Assembly (NCBI RefSeq): GCF_014695585.1
Contig: NZ_JACJON010000056.1
Span: 17,070-81,069, forward strand
Direction: 5' to 3'
Length of the DNA stretch: 64,000 nt
Origin: Microcoleus sp. FACHB-831
GTDB lineage: Bacteria > Cyanobacteriota > Cyanobacteriia > Cyanobacteriales > FACHB-T130
In this document: positions 27,906 through 38,600 of the stretch, in pieces
How positions within the stretch are numbered: the stretch's first letter is position 1
Layout: each line of letters opens with the position of its first letter
Notes under the pieces: generated by a model
The model's database searches: none
What the model saw: the letters and a program-made list of their open reading frames with translations, nothing else
What the model was told of the DNA's origin: nothing
Program-made: the position numbers and the translations under genes

Positions 27906-28667
27906 TTAGATAGGATTGCCAGAAGACCCAGCGATCGCTGTATTTATGAGATAAGCCTCAACTACGCGATCTGCATCGCCTACCAACTTGACTTTGCCCT
28001 TATCCAACCAAATTGCTTGCTGACACGATTGTTTTACAAACTCCAGATCGTGGGAGACTACCAAAACAGTCGCATCAGCCTTCCAAAAATTCTCAATTCG
28101 CTGTCTGCACTTATCTTTAAAACTTTCATCACCCACAGATAGCACTTCATCAAGAATTAGAATATCCGGTTGCACATCAGTTGCGATCGCAAATCCCAAA
28201 CGTGCTTCCATACCTGATGATAAAGCCTTCACGGGAACCAAAGCATAGTCTTTCAACTGGGCAAATTCTAAAATAGATGGCGTTCTATGGATCATTTCTT
28301 TCCGCGAAAACCCCAGCAATACTCCATAGAGTACGATGTTATCCATCACCGAAAGTTCTTTATCAAAACCCGCCCCCAACTCAATTAGAGGAGCAATCTT
28401 ACCCCGCACCCGTACCCCCCCACTCGTTGGTCGCAAAATTCCACATATCACCTTCAGAAGCGTCGATTTACCAGCACCATTCGCCCCAATAATTCCCACC
28501 TTTTCTTGCGGGTTAACCACCAAATCAATCCGATCTAGCACTAACTTCTTTGCAGGCTTACGGTACTTACCCTCCAAAAAAGACAACACTGTTTTTTTCA
28601 GATCATAAGAAAACTCCTCTTGGGTCCTTCGCCAAAGCGAAACTTGGTCAAGCCGAATTACTTCCAT
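27906..28667 (-). CDS. Polysaccharide ABC exporter, ATP-binding subunit (Wzt/TagH-type)
   Basis: A 253-residue ATPase of the polysaccharide/teichoic-acid exporter group. It has Walker A GANGAGKST, the signature LSSGMEARLGFA and Walker B ILILDEVLSVGD, which is characteristic of this group. PAKKLVLDRIDLVVNPQEKVGIIG places it with Wzt/RfbB/TagH proteins. It lacks the C-terminal carbohydrate-binding domain of some Wzt proteins, as does the mycobacterial galactan exporter ATPase. Its ATG directly abuts the permease stop (TAAATG). It would drive flipping of a lipid-linked glycan across the plasma membrane. Confidence 0.93.
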   Translation of the reverse strand: MEVIRLDQVSLWRRTQEEFSYDLKKTVLSFLEGKYRKPAKKLVLDRIDLVVNPQEKVGIIGANGAGKSTLLKVICGILRPTSGGVRVRGKIAPLIELGAGFDKELSVMDNIVLYGVLLGFSRKEMIHRTPSILEFAQLKDYALVPVKALSSGMEARLGFAIATDVQPDILILDEVLSVGDESFKDKCRQRIENFWKADATVLVVSHDLEFVKQSCQQAIWLDKGKVKLVGDADRVVEAYLINTAIAGSSGNPI

Positions 28668-29474
28668 TTACAGCAGATCCATAAATAAATGCCGCCACAC
28701 GTGAAAAAAACTCCATCCTAGTGCCAAAATAATCGTGCCACTAAGCAAAGATTGCCCAATAACGCTAACATCTGGTAAAGCTCCTGATAACGAAATCTGA
28801 CGAATACTTTCAATAACGGGTAACAGCGGATTCAATACCAAAACTGACCTCACCGATGCTGGCACAATTGCTGATGGATAGAATATGGGAGTACTAAGCC
28901 ACAGCACAAATATAACTAAGTCATAAAAGTAATTCAAATCTCGAAAAAATACAAATAACGCACTAACCAAAAATCCTACCCCAGTACACACCAAAGTGAG
29001 GGATATTAAGGGAAACAGCAGCGCCAATACATTCACCAAACTCTTAGAATTCAGCAGAGTTACAAAAGCCAGCAACGGCAACACGCCGACCACAAATTGA
29101 AATACATTCGCAGCAATCATCGAAAGCGGGAAAACGCTCACTGGCAAGCGAATCTTATTTAACAATGCTCCATTGTTCACCACACTCCACAACGCTTGGG
29201 ACGTACACGCCGAGAAAAAGTTTAGCGCCACTAGCCCCGTAAAAACTGCTAACACATAATTAAGTATAGAGTTGCCATAATACGATGCAAATGCCGTTCC
29301 GAAAATTGCTGTATACACGCCCGTCATCAGCAACGGATTGAACAGAGACCAATATACTCCTAAAAAAGAACCTCGATAGCGCACCTTCAAATTCCGGGAT
29401 ACTAATACATAAAGTAATTCACAGTAATGCCGCACTTCAGACCAGTTTGAGTTATCTTTTAGCCAAACAATCAT
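28668..29474 (-). CDS. Polysaccharide ABC exporter, permease subunit (Wzm/TagG-type)
   Basis: A 268-residue ABC-2 type permease with six hydrophobic segments. The N-terminal amphipathic region LLYVLVSRNLKVRYRGSFLGVYWSLFNPLLM is typical of Wzm/KpsM/TagG proteins, as is the C-terminal NPLLPVIESIRQISLSG. It partners with the adjacent ATPase and is flanked by two galactofuranosyltransferase-like genes. The likely cargo is therefore an undecaprenyl-linked galactofuranose-containing glycan. Confidence 0.93.
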   Translation of the reverse strand: MIVWLKDNSNWSEVRHYCELLYVLVSRNLKVRYRGSFLGVYWSLFNPLLMTGVYTAIFGTAFASYYGNSILNYVLAVFTGLVALNFFSACTSQALWSVVNNGALLNKIRLPVSVFPLSMIAANVFQFVVGVLPLLAFVTLLNSKSLVNVLALLFPLISLTLVCTGVGFLVSALFVFFRDLNYFYDLVIFVLWLSTPIFYPSAIVPASVRSVLVLNPLLPVIESIRQISLSGALPDVSVIGQSLLSGTIILALGWSFFHVWRHLFMDLL

Positions 29475-29516
29475 TCTTAAATACCAAAAATTATTAGATT
29501 TTAATGCTTATAAATA

Positions 29517-31796
29517 CTAGCAAGCCTGTCGGTTAAAATTAACTTTGTGCAAAGTCATCCCAGCTGCCCAACCTACGCGAATGCCCTGAAAAGCCTGCTG
29601 TATGTAATTAATTAAGATTAAGTAAGGAAGGTTATGAGTAAATTTGAGGCGTAGTATTCTTAGCAAGCAGCGGTAAATTAAAAGGAATGTTAGACGAGTG
29701 ACAAGTATGGGAAAAGGAACCACTTTAAATCCATGTTTCAAAGCAAAATAAGTTGTATTTTTTGCAATTGAATACCAGCAAGTTAGATGTTTTTGGTCAA
29801 TACGATTGTGGCTAGGCTGAGGGTAGTGATCTACGACGACATCAGCATAATGGATGTCATATCCCGCCTGAATCAAGCGCAAGCAGACATCCGTTTCATC
29901 TAAAAAGTAATCGAAAAACTCATCGTAGCAGTTGATTTTCTCCAGCAGGTCTTTCCGATAAGATGAATTCGTACCCATGAGACCGTTATACCAAAACCCA
30001 TTCGGTTGGTTATAATTAGCAGCATCAGCAGCACGAATAGGAATAGTTTCGCCTAGCACGCTGCTGATGCCGCGCCGGAACTGCAAGGGATATCCAGGAC
30101 GAGTTAAGTCTCGAACTGTCCCGCCAACGGCAGCACATTTGTCTCCATAAACCGAATAGGTAATTAATAGTTTATCTATCCACTCGCCTGGTGGAATCGC
30201 ATCATCATCAAAAAAAGCGATAATTGAACCTGATGCTAACTTAATACCTATATTCCTTGAGTAACTAATATTTCTAGGTTCGCTTTTAAAATATTTAAAC
30301 TTGCAGCTAATTTGGCTTGATAAAGTACAGAGCATTTCACTCGTTTCTGTAGTTGATGAGGCATCAATAATAATCACTTCAATTTTTTTATAGTTAATAA
30401 ATTCTAGAGAATTAAGAGCTTTTTTTAAAAAAATATGTCTATCGGCAGTACAGATGGCGATAGATACTAGCGGAAACAGTTTATTTGATATTGCTTGGGG
30501 TATTTCTGAGAACTTAAACTTACTAATTTGCCAGTAAACTTCCCACATTTGAAGTATAGTCTGACTAATCTCCTTCATCAAAACAATAGGATTGAATGAA
30601 GCAGGCACATAACCGCTACCTGTAAAAAAGTAGACGTGTTTTGCTAGATTCAGAGCATAAAATTCAGGATAGCGGTAGGTAACTATTGCAACATCAACTG
30701 GTTTCCAAAAACAAGCTACTAACCAGAGGCAAAGGCGACTTAATAAAGTATTAGGTGGAAACCAGACAGTAAGTTTTTGCTCAGCCTCTAAACTTTTGAA
30801 AATACTATTTTGCTCGCTATCTTTATAGATAGTAGATTGCACCATGGCTGTAGATGAAGCCATAATAATTTCTTCCAAAGAAGATTCTGTATACAATGGT
30901 TCTAGCATTTTGCCACGAACGCCTTTAACAAAATCTTGAAACCCTCGAATAGAAATTTGTGCTAAAAAGTAGCGTCCTGTAGCTGCATAATAAATCAGCC
31001 GTGGCAGACTAACAAAAACTCTTTTTAATATCAGGTTTGGGCGATGTTTTTGCCAGCAGTAACATAGATTACGTTCGTCATAATAGCTAATCCAGGGTCT
31101 AATCTTAAAATCTGGCGATTTATGCCAAACAATTGAGGCTGGGTTAGATGCAACTACCCACGAAGCCTGCTTGGCTCGCAAGCACCACTCTACATCATCA
31201 AAATGTAAAAAATAATTCTCAAATACTCCAATTTGTTGGACAATTTCACGGCGCACTAATAACGACGCAGCAGCACAGGCATCTACGCTGACATAAGGTT
31301 TGCCTGCTAATATTTCCTCAACTGAAGTAATAGATGAATTGCCGAAATTTGTTGTAAGGTGTGCTTTTTTACTGTTGATAAAGCTGCCCACTTCTTGAAT
31401 AGTATTGGGTTCATCTAGTTTACGAATTTGAGAACCCACTAAACCCACTTCAGGGTAATTTTGTAACGTCTCAACTAGCGGAAGTAGAGCCAGAGTATCT
31501 AGACGAACATCATTATCGAGTAACCAAAAGAAATCATATTCAAGTTGGCTAACAATCTCCAAGCCGTAAGAAAATCCCCCAGAACCTCCTAAGTTGCTGC
31601 CTGTTTGCAAAACTTTGACTTGAGGATAGTGCTGCTCTATGTAACTTTGCGTGCTATCGGTTGAGGCATTGTCTACAAGATAAATATCAAGTGCTATATT
31701 GTGCAATTCTAAGTTAGCAATGTCTTCAATTACAGAACAAACATCATGTAGTTTATTCCAAGTAACGATAACACTAGCTATTTTAGAGATGCACAT
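29517..31796 (-). CDS. Two-domain GT2 glycosyltransferase, first domain GlfT1-like
   Basis: A 759-residue protein with two GT-A domains. Domain 1 (about 5-285) has ASVIVTWNK, LVDNASTDST, the NLGGSGGFSYG loop shared with GlfT1/GlfT2-type enzymes, WLLDNDV as the metal site and FDDVEWCLR. Domain 2 (about 435-700) has VSIAICTADRH, IIDASSTTETSEM, FFDDDAIPPGEW and DETDVCLRLIQAG. The middle contains hydrophobic stretches (WLVACFWKPVDVAIVTYRYPE) of unclear role. First gene of the four-gene exporter operon. Domain 1 could start the galactofuran chain and domain 2 add another sugar; this is inference. Both domains keep their acidic metal motifs, so neither looks dead. Confidence 0.85.
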   Translation of the reverse strand: MCISKIASVIVTWNKLHDVCSVIEDIANLELHNIALDIYLVDNASTDSTQSYIEQHYPQVKVLQTGSNLGGSGGFSYGLEIVSQLEYDFFWLLDNDVRLDTLALLPLVETLQNYPEVGLVGSQIRKLDEPNTIQEVGSFINSKKAHLTTNFGNSSITSVEEILAGKPYVSVDACAAASLLVRREIVQQIGVFENYFLHFDDVEWCLRAKQASWVVASNPASIVWHKSPDFKIRPWISYYDERNLCYCWQKHRPNLILKRVFVSLPRLIYYAATGRYFLAQISIRGFQDFVKGVRGKMLEPLYTESSLEEIIMASSTAMVQSTIYKDSEQNSIFKSLEAEQKLTVWFPPNTLLSRLCLWLVACFWKPVDVAIVTYRYPEFYALNLAKHVYFFTGSGYVPASFNPIVLMKEISQTILQMWEVYWQISKFKFSEIPQAISNKLFPLVSIAICTADRHIFLKKALNSLEFINYKKIEVIIIDASSTTETSEMLCTLSSQISCKFKYFKSEPRNISYSRNIGIKLASGSIIAFFDDDAIPPGEWIDKLLITYSVYGDKCAAVGGTVRDLTRPGYPLQFRRGISSVLGETIPIRAADAANYNQPNGFWYNGLMGTNSSYRKDLLEKINCYDEFFDYFLDETDVCLRLIQAGYDIHYADVVVDHYPQPSHNRIDQKHLTCWYSIAKNTTYFALKHGFKVVPFPILVTRLTFLLIYRCLLRILRLKFTHNLPYLILINYIQQAFQGIRVGWAAGMTLHKVNFNRQAC

Positions 31797-32209
31797 AAAA
31801 TTTAACTAACTAAATTATTTGAATCGGCTTCGGGGATGTCGTTAACCTGTTTTACCATAATAAGCTGCCATACATTTAAAATATCTGTTATGGCAAGTAA
31901 TGGCTAATGAGAACCCCGCTTATAATATCAGCGCTTCATCCATAATCTAGTTTTATAAAATCTACTATGTAGATGAACGGAAAGTTACATATGTGTAGTT
32001 AATAAGGGAATAAATTTTTTGTCATCTATCTCTAGATAGACCGATATTGTAATTGGCCTGTAATTGTTAATACATTAATGCTTTTTTTGAGTTTTGTCAG
32101 GAGCTAAGAATTTGTTTTAGCACCCGTTACTATATTGTTAACAATATGCTATTTTTTATACAATCTTTTCGTTAGCTTTTGCAATATTTTATCCATATAT
32201 TAAATCTCT
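31797..32209. other. Gap between kinase array and exporter operon
   Basis: About 410 AT-rich bases with no gene. It should hold the promoter of the exporter operon (start 31796) and the end of the kinase array transcript. No clear terminator hairpin was seen. Confidence 0.5.
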
Positions 32210-34051
32210 CTATAACTCAAAGTGCAATTGTTTGCCTGCCTTGAGCAACAGTTCAAAAGCAGGTGGTGGTACAGGAGGACTGAACAGATAGCCTTGCATT
32301 GCATCGCAATGATGTTGACGTAGGAATGCCAGTTCCGCTTCTGTCTCCACTCCCTCAGCAATGACTGTCAGATTTAGGGAGTGAGCGAGCTGAATCAAGG
32401 CAGTTGTAATGGCGGCGTTTTTGGCATCATTAATCAGGTTGCAGACAAAGCTGCGATCGATTTTCAATGTATCAAAGGGAAATTGCTTCAGATAGGTCAA
32501 AGAAGAATAACCGGTGCCAAAATCATCAACAGAAATTTGAATACCTAACCCTTTTAATTCTTTCAAAGTCGCGATCGCTGCTTCTGGATTTTGCACCAAT
32601 ATACTCTCAGTTAGCTCTAACTCCAGCCATTTAGGTTCCAAATCGCGATCTTCTAAAATCTCAACAACCTGGTAGCTGAGGTCGGGTTGATTAAATTGAT
32701 ATGCTGATAGGTTAACAGCCATCGACAGCTGAAACCCGGCATCATGCCAAATTTTAGCTTGTCGGCAAGCTGTAAGCAATACCCATTGACCAATGGGGAC
32801 AATCAAGCCAGTTTCTTCTGCTATGGGAATAAATTCAACTGGCGAAACCATACCGCGTGTAGGATGTTGCCAGCGGATGAGAGCTTCTGCACCTACAATT
32901 GCTAGCGTCTGAACATCAACTTTTGGCTGATAATATAGCTGCAATTCATTTCGTTCTAAGGCGTAATGCAGACTGCTTTCTAGTTCCAGCGTAGCGATGG
33001 ATTTTGCAGAAAGCGCAGCTGTATAAAACTCATAGCAATTTCCTCCTTTGTTTTTCGCCCCATGCATAGCTGCTAGGCTGTAATCTAGCAGGTGGTCGAG
33101 GTCGCAACCATCTTCGGGATAAACAGCAATGCCGATACTAACAGTGATGAAAAGTTCTTGAGTATTCAAGAGGAAAGGTAAAGATAAGGCATTCAAAATG
33201 TTTTGAGCAACATCAGCAGCATTTTGTTTTTGAGCAGTTGGATTGACGATAATGGCAAATTGAGATGTATCCAATCGCGCCACCGAATTGCTGTCACCCG
33301 CACACAATATCAAACGTTCTGCTAGAGCTTGAAGTAACAAATCGCTACCCTTTGACCCCAAAGTGCGATTTAACCACTCGAATCGGTCTAAACTCAATGA
33401 CAGGATGGGTATCATACGAGAGTCAGACAAAAAGCAAAAGGCTCCAGGAGATGAGTTAAGTTCTTGATTTTCACCCAAAGGCTGTAATTTTGGTTTATTT
33501 CTAGTGCTTTCTCCCTCCCCGCTCTTGCCTGTAAAACTCATCCCGCATTGTTGTACAGTTTGATTGAACTGCTCTCGCAACAAAAGCCGATTTGGGAGAT
33601 TGGTCAAGCTGTCGTAGTGTATTAGCTGATTGAGTTGTTCTGCTGCCTGTTTAAGAGCCGTTGTGTACTGCTGTTTGACAACTTCTTGTTTATTAAACCG
33701 AGTAGCGATCGCGTCTAGCAATTCTTGTCTCGTAAAAGGTTTGGTAAGATAATCATCCGCTCCCAATTTCATCCCCAAACGCAGAGCCGACCTGTCCGCT
33801 AGACCAGTCAGAAAAATAAACGGAATCACAGCTGTAGCAGGGTTTTGACGCAAGTGCTTTAAGATGCCGTAACCATCCAAAAATGGCAGCATAATATCGC
33901 ACAAAATCAAGTCCGGCAACTCTTTATATGCCATCTGCACGCCACTCAAACCCGTGTCAGCTGACATGACATCAAACCCTTCCGAAGCCAGGATTTTGAT
34001 TAGGAGGCTGGAAATGGATGGCTCATCTTCTATCACCAAAATTTTTTTCAT
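32210..34051 (-). CDS. Response regulator with degenerate GGDEF and EAL domains
   Basis: A 613-residue regulator: REC (about 3-118, Asp52 acceptor, Lys104), GGDEF (about 145-345) and EAL (about 360-605). The GGDEF signature is replaced by RLDTSQF (259-265), so it should not make c-di-GMP. The EAL domain keeps EAL at 389-391, ELTES, VDDFGTGYSSL, KIDRSFV and IAEGVET, so it is probably a c-di-GMP phosphodiesterase controlled by phosphorylation. The GGDEF domain carries an unusual insert of about 40 low-complexity residues (172-212). It ends a series of five signalling genes and may be their output. An AGGG ribosome-binding site and the start codon fall in a small hairpin at 34051-34071. Confidence 0.92.
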   Translation of the reverse strand: MKKILVIEDEPSISSLLIKILASEGFDVMSADTGLSGVQMAYKELPDLILCDIMLPFLDGYGILKHLRQNPATAVIPFIFLTGLADRSALRLGMKLGADDYLTKPFTRQELLDAIATRFNKQEVVKQQYTTALKQAAEQLNQLIHYDSLTNLPNRLLLREQFNQTVQQCGMSFTGKSGEGESTRNKPKLQPLGENQELNSSPGAFCFLSDSRMIPILSLSLDRFEWLNRTLGSKGSDLLLQALAERLILCAGDSNSVARLDTSQFAIIVNPTAQKQNAADVAQNILNALSLPFLLNTQELFITVSIGIAVYPEDGCDLDHLLDYSLAAMHGAKNKGGNCYEFYTAALSAKSIATLELESSLHYALERNELQLYYQPKVDVQTLAIVGAEALIRWQHPTRGMVSPVEFIPIAEETGLIVPIGQWVLLTACRQAKIWHDAGFQLSMAVNLSAYQFNQPDLSYQVVEILEDRDLEPKWLELELTESILVQNPEAAIATLKELKGLGIQISVDDFGTGYSSLTYLKQFPFDTLKIDRSFVCNLINDAKNAAITTALIQLAHSLNLTVIAEGVETEAELAFLRQHHCDAMQGYLFSPPVPPPAFELLLKAGKQLHFEL

Positions 34052-34071
34052 TATCAGTTAAACCCTGATAA
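34051..34071 (-). promoter_or_regulatory. Hairpin covering the start region of the GGDEF-EAL regulator
   Basis: TTATCAG (34051-34057) pairs with CTGATAA (34065-34071). On the minus strand the hairpin contains the AGGG ribosome-binding site and the first base of the ATG, so it could limit translation. Confidence 0.4.
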
Positions 34072-34167
34072 TATTTAGAATAAAAAATTGCTGTTCGTTC
34101 ATGGGTCAATAGTTATGTTATGTTTTTGCCATTTTACCGCTTACCGATAACCCATTGCGTACTCTTT

Positions 34168-35544
34168 TTAAATTTTCTTATCGTTAAACTGACGAATCGG
34201 AATCTGCATTACCAACTCGGTACCAACTCCCAGTTGGGAATTGCACTTAAGTTGACCCCCGTGACGCCCAACCACGATTTGGTAACAAATAGACAGCCCT
34301 AAACCCGTGCCGCTGCCAACTGGTTTAGTGGTAAAAAACGGGTCAAACAACCGCCCTCTAACTTCCGGCGTCATTCCTGAACCATTATCACAAATCCTAA
34401 TTTCTATATGATTTTCATCGGACATTCTGGTGCGAATTTTGATAGTAGGAGAACGCCTTTCTTCTTCATTATCATCCTTTAATCTACCCCTATTAAAAGG
34501 CTGTAATATGAGATTGGCGGCTGCAAAGGATTCTTGATCTTGGGGTACTAATTCCTGTGCTTTTTCCAAAGCATCAAGAGCATTATTCAGAAGATTGAAA
34601 AACACCTGATTCAACTGGCCGGGGTAACACTCCACCAACGGCAAAGAGTCATATTCTTTAATAATTTCAATACTGTAATCCCAATTCGGTGAAAGATTTT
34701 CTAGACTATTTCTATGCAGCCGATGCTGCAAGATTAAAAGAGTATTATCAAGACCTTCATGAATGTCAGCTTTTTTGATTTCGGCTTCGTCAAGCCTGGA
34801 AAATTTTCTTAAGCTAAGTATAATATCCCGAATCCTAAAGGCCCCATTTTGCATAGATTCTAAAGTCTTTGGGAGATCTCTAGTGACAAATTCAAAATCT
34901 ATTTCTTCTGCTGCCCGCTTAACTTCTACAACAGGATTAGGATAGTGTTTTTGATAAAGGTGCATTAACTCTAGCAAGTCGTTGACGTATTCGCTAGTAT
35001 GGGCAAGGTTGCCACTGATAAAAGTGATAGGGTTGTTAATTTCGTGGGCAATCCCGGCGACCATCTGACCAAGACCAGACATTTTTTCGCTTTGTACTAG
35101 CTGTGCCTGAGTTTGCCGCAATTCTTGTAAGGCTTGGCTTAGTTGTTGATTTGCTTCGCTCAATTGCTGTTGATATCGGTAGAGCCGCAATCCCGCTCTT
35201 ACCCGTGCAAGCAATTCATTGGGATCGATAGGCTTAGAGAGAAAATCATCCGCTCCCGCATCCAAACCTTCAACTCGATCGGCTACAGTACCGCGAGCAG
35301 TTAGCAGAATAAAGAATGTACTTGCTAGATCGGGTGTTGCCTTCAGGCGACGACAAATTTCTACCCCATCCATTAGTGGTAGCATCCAATCGCATAGCAT
35401 CAATGCCGGACGTACTTCAAATGCTTGTTTTAATCCTTCTTCACCGTTTTTGGCTACTACCACTTCATAGCCAGAAAGTTGCAGGTCTCTTTTAAGAAGT
35501 AGGCGTGTTGCCGAATCATCTTCAACTACAAGAATTTTTGACAT
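34168..35544 (-). CDS. Response regulator-histidine kinase
   Basis: A 458-residue soluble protein: N-terminal REC (Asp52 in LCDWMLP, Lys104), a glutamine-rich coiled coil (about 122-152), HisKA with His167 in MVAGIAHEINNP, and a HATPase_c domain with NNALDALE, CDNGSGMTP and GSGTGLGLSIC. The REC-first order suggests that phosphorylation by another kinase controls its own kinase activity, making it an intermediate in a relay. The domain has an HPK4-like HEINNP box. It lies 116 bases from the downstream EAL regulator and 125 bases after the upstream hybrid kinase. Confidence 0.93.
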   Translation of the reverse strand: MSKILVVEDDSATRLLLKRDLQLSGYEVVVAKNGEEGLKQAFEVRPALMLCDWMLPLMDGVEICRRLKATPDLASTFFILLTARGTVADRVEGLDAGADDFLSKPIDPNELLARVRAGLRLYRYQQQLSEANQQLSQALQELRQTQAQLVQSEKMSGLGQMVAGIAHEINNPITFISGNLAHTSEYVNDLLELMHLYQKHYPNPVVEVKRAAEEIDFEFVTRDLPKTLESMQNGAFRIRDIILSLRKFSRLDEAEIKKADIHEGLDNTLLILQHRLHRNSLENLSPNWDYSIEIIKEYDSLPLVECYPGQLNQVFFNLLNNALDALEKAQELVPQDQESFAAANLILQPFNRGRLKDDNEEERRSPTIKIRTRMSDENHIEIRICDNGSGMTPEVRGRLFDPFFTTKPVGSGTGLGLSICYQIVVGRHGGQLKCNSQLGVGTELVMQIPIRQFNDKKI

Positions 35545-35669
35545 ACGAAGAAGTTTAGAGCAATTTTTGATTAGAAATTCTGGAAGCTAAGGTAAGAAAT
35601 GACAAGGGCAAATAGTAAATTTTAAATAAACCAATTGCCACGCCTCCATAGTAAATTAAATTATAGGAA

Positions 35670-38600
35670 TTAGCAGGCAGCGATGAAGGCTTTAACACGC
35701 TCCAGAGCTTTTTCTAATTCAGCTATCAGTTCATCTGCACCCTGAAGCTGATTTGACCGAGCCTGACTTTCTAGCTTTGCTGCCAGGTCTGGCATTAATC
35801 TAATAGCAACGGTAGCACTTCCCCCTTTAAGTTGGTGAGCGCGACGGATGATGGTTTCGCAATCAACCGCCTTGAGTGCTACTTTGGCATCTTGCAGGTA
35901 AATTTGAGCATCATCCACAAAGGCTTGCAGTAGTTCGATTTGAAACTCAGCGTCTCCCCTAGAGAGTTCGTGCAGGCGATCGCGATCGACTGGCTCCTCT
36001 TCCGCTTTTGGATTTTGGATGTTGGATGCTGGATTTTCCTTTTGCTTCGCTGCTGGCTCATTTGGGTTATGAATCCAACGCTCTATAACTGCTTTCAATT
36101 CTTTCAAAGAAATTGGTTTACTTATGTAGTCATCCATACCTGCTGCCAGACATTTTTCGCGATCGCCGCTCATGGCATTGGCAGTCAAGGCAATAATTAA
36201 AGTGTGACTTTCCTTCCCTTCCCGGTCGCGAATCTTCCTCGTCGCTTCATAGCCATCTAGGACTGGCATCTGACAATCCATCAACACTAAATCGTAAGCT
36301 GCGTGCGTCATGCGGTCGAGTGCTTCTTGACCGTTAACGGCACAATCAGCCTCGTATCCCAAGACTTTGAGTTGATTCATTACGACTTTTTGGTTAATAG
36401 GTGTATCTTCTACTAACAAAACTTTGCAAATTTGCTTTTTACCGCTGTATTCTGATTGAATATTTTGCATAGTAAATATATCTTTACTAGGTTGAACGTA
36501 GATTGGCTCAAATTTTTCTTCTTTACCATAACCAAACTCAAGATTTAAAATTGGCGCTGCCGATTTTTTGCATGAATAACTTTTCTCGAAAGGCACTGCA
36601 AACCAAAACTCCGAACCTTTACCCAATTCGCTTGTAACGCCAATTTCACCACGCATTAATTCTACTAGCTGCTTGCAAATCGCCAAACCTAAGCCCGTAC
36701 CTCCATATCTTCTAGTGGTTGAACCATCTACTTGAGAAAACGATTGAAACAACTTTTTCTGGTTTTCAGGCGCAATCCCAATACCAGTATCCTTAACGGA
36801 AAATCGAAGTATATAGCCGGAAAATTCCTCTAATTTTTGGCTCTTAGCCTCCTCTCCTCTAGTTGAGATAAAAGAGCTAGGCTCCCTTATTTCTACCGCG
36901 ATCGCTACTTCTCCTTGGTTTGTAAATTTAATAGCATTCTCTGTTAAATTCACGAGAATTTGCCGCAGGCGCTTGGCATCTCCTACTAATTGTCGAGTTC
37001 CTTTACCTTCTACTGAAGCCCGCAGTCTGATCGCCTTTGCATTAGCTTGCGATACTACCATAGATACCACTTCTTCTAGAGTGCTATCTAAGTCAAACTC
37101 CACCTTCTCCAGCCGCATTTTTCCGGACTCTAGTTTAGAAAAATCGAGGATATCGTTAATTAGTTCCAGCAAGTTATCGCCACTAATTCTAATTGTCTGC
37201 ACGAAGTCTCGCTGGTGCGCGTCAAGATTGGTTTTCAGCAGCAGATCCGTCATCCCAATCACGCCATTCATGGGGGTGCGAAATTCGTGACTTATATTAG
37301 CTAGAAATTGCGATTTGAGGCGGGAAGCTTCTAAAGCGGCTTCTTTTGCCGCTACTATTTCGGTGATATCTCTAATAGTACCGACTAATATTTTATTTCC
37401 CGATTCATCTTGGAAAATACTCTTTTTAGTGGAAATAATATGAGCTTTGCCTTCTGAGTCGGTAATTTTTTCCTCGTGTTGATTTTCAAGGCCACTGCTA
37501 AACACAAGGGCATCTTTTTCCCAAAATACATCTGCTTGTTCTTTAGGGAAAAAATCATAATCGGACTTGCCAATTAGTTGATTTTTGCTATATCCCAAAA
37601 AGTGACAAAGAGCATCATTAACTTTGAGCCAGCGATGTTGTTCGTCTTTGACAAAAACAGGATCGGCGATCGCATTCAGAGTATGATGCAAAAACTCTTG
37701 AGACTCTTTCAGTTGTTTTTCTATCTGCGCCCGATAGGTGATATCTGTATCCGTACCCGCCATCCTATACGGTTGCCCCTGGTCATCCCGCATGACAGTC
37801 CCGCGAGCTAGTATCCAACGAATGCTGCCATCTTTGTGAACCATTCGGTGTTCAATTTCGCATTGAGAAGTTACCCCCGCTAGATGTGCGTTAATCGCTG
37901 TCGCCATCGCCTCTCTATCATCGGGATGGACTAAAAGTAGCCAGTCATCAAGCTGGCTGTTGATTTCGCGATCGCTATAACCGAGCATGGATTTCAAGCT
38001 GGAAGAAATGTAGATTTCTTTAGTTTTAAGGTTCCAGTCCCATACGCCCATCGCAGAGCCACTGACGGCGATCGCGTATCTCTCTTCGCTCAAACGCAGC
38101 GCGGCTTCGGTAATGTTATGCGCTTGAATTTCGCTCCTCAACTGCTCGTTAACTGCTTGTAACTCAGCTGTGCGTTGTGCAACTCTATCTTCTAGTTCAA
38201 CTTTCGCTTGTTGCAGCGCTGCTTCCGCCAGCTTGCGTTTGGTGATGTCTATCATCAAGCCATCCCAAAAAATTTTCCCCGACTCCAATCGTTCTGGTCT
38301 GGCAACAACAGCAATCCACTTGTTTTTACCCTTAACTATAATTCGCCCTTCCCATTGCCAAGGAGTTAAAGTTTGTGCAGAAATAGCCACACTTTCGTAG
38401 ATAGATGCAAGATCGTCAGGATGAATTGTTCTCCAAAGCAAGTCAGCATTCTGCTGAATCTCAACAGGTTCTAACTCTAGAAGAGATAAGCAACCAGCAC
38501 TAACATAAGGAAAGAAACCTTTACTATTGGGGTAGAGACAGTATCGATAAATTATTCCCGGCAAGTTAGCTGCTAACTTTTGGAATCGCACTTCAGATTG

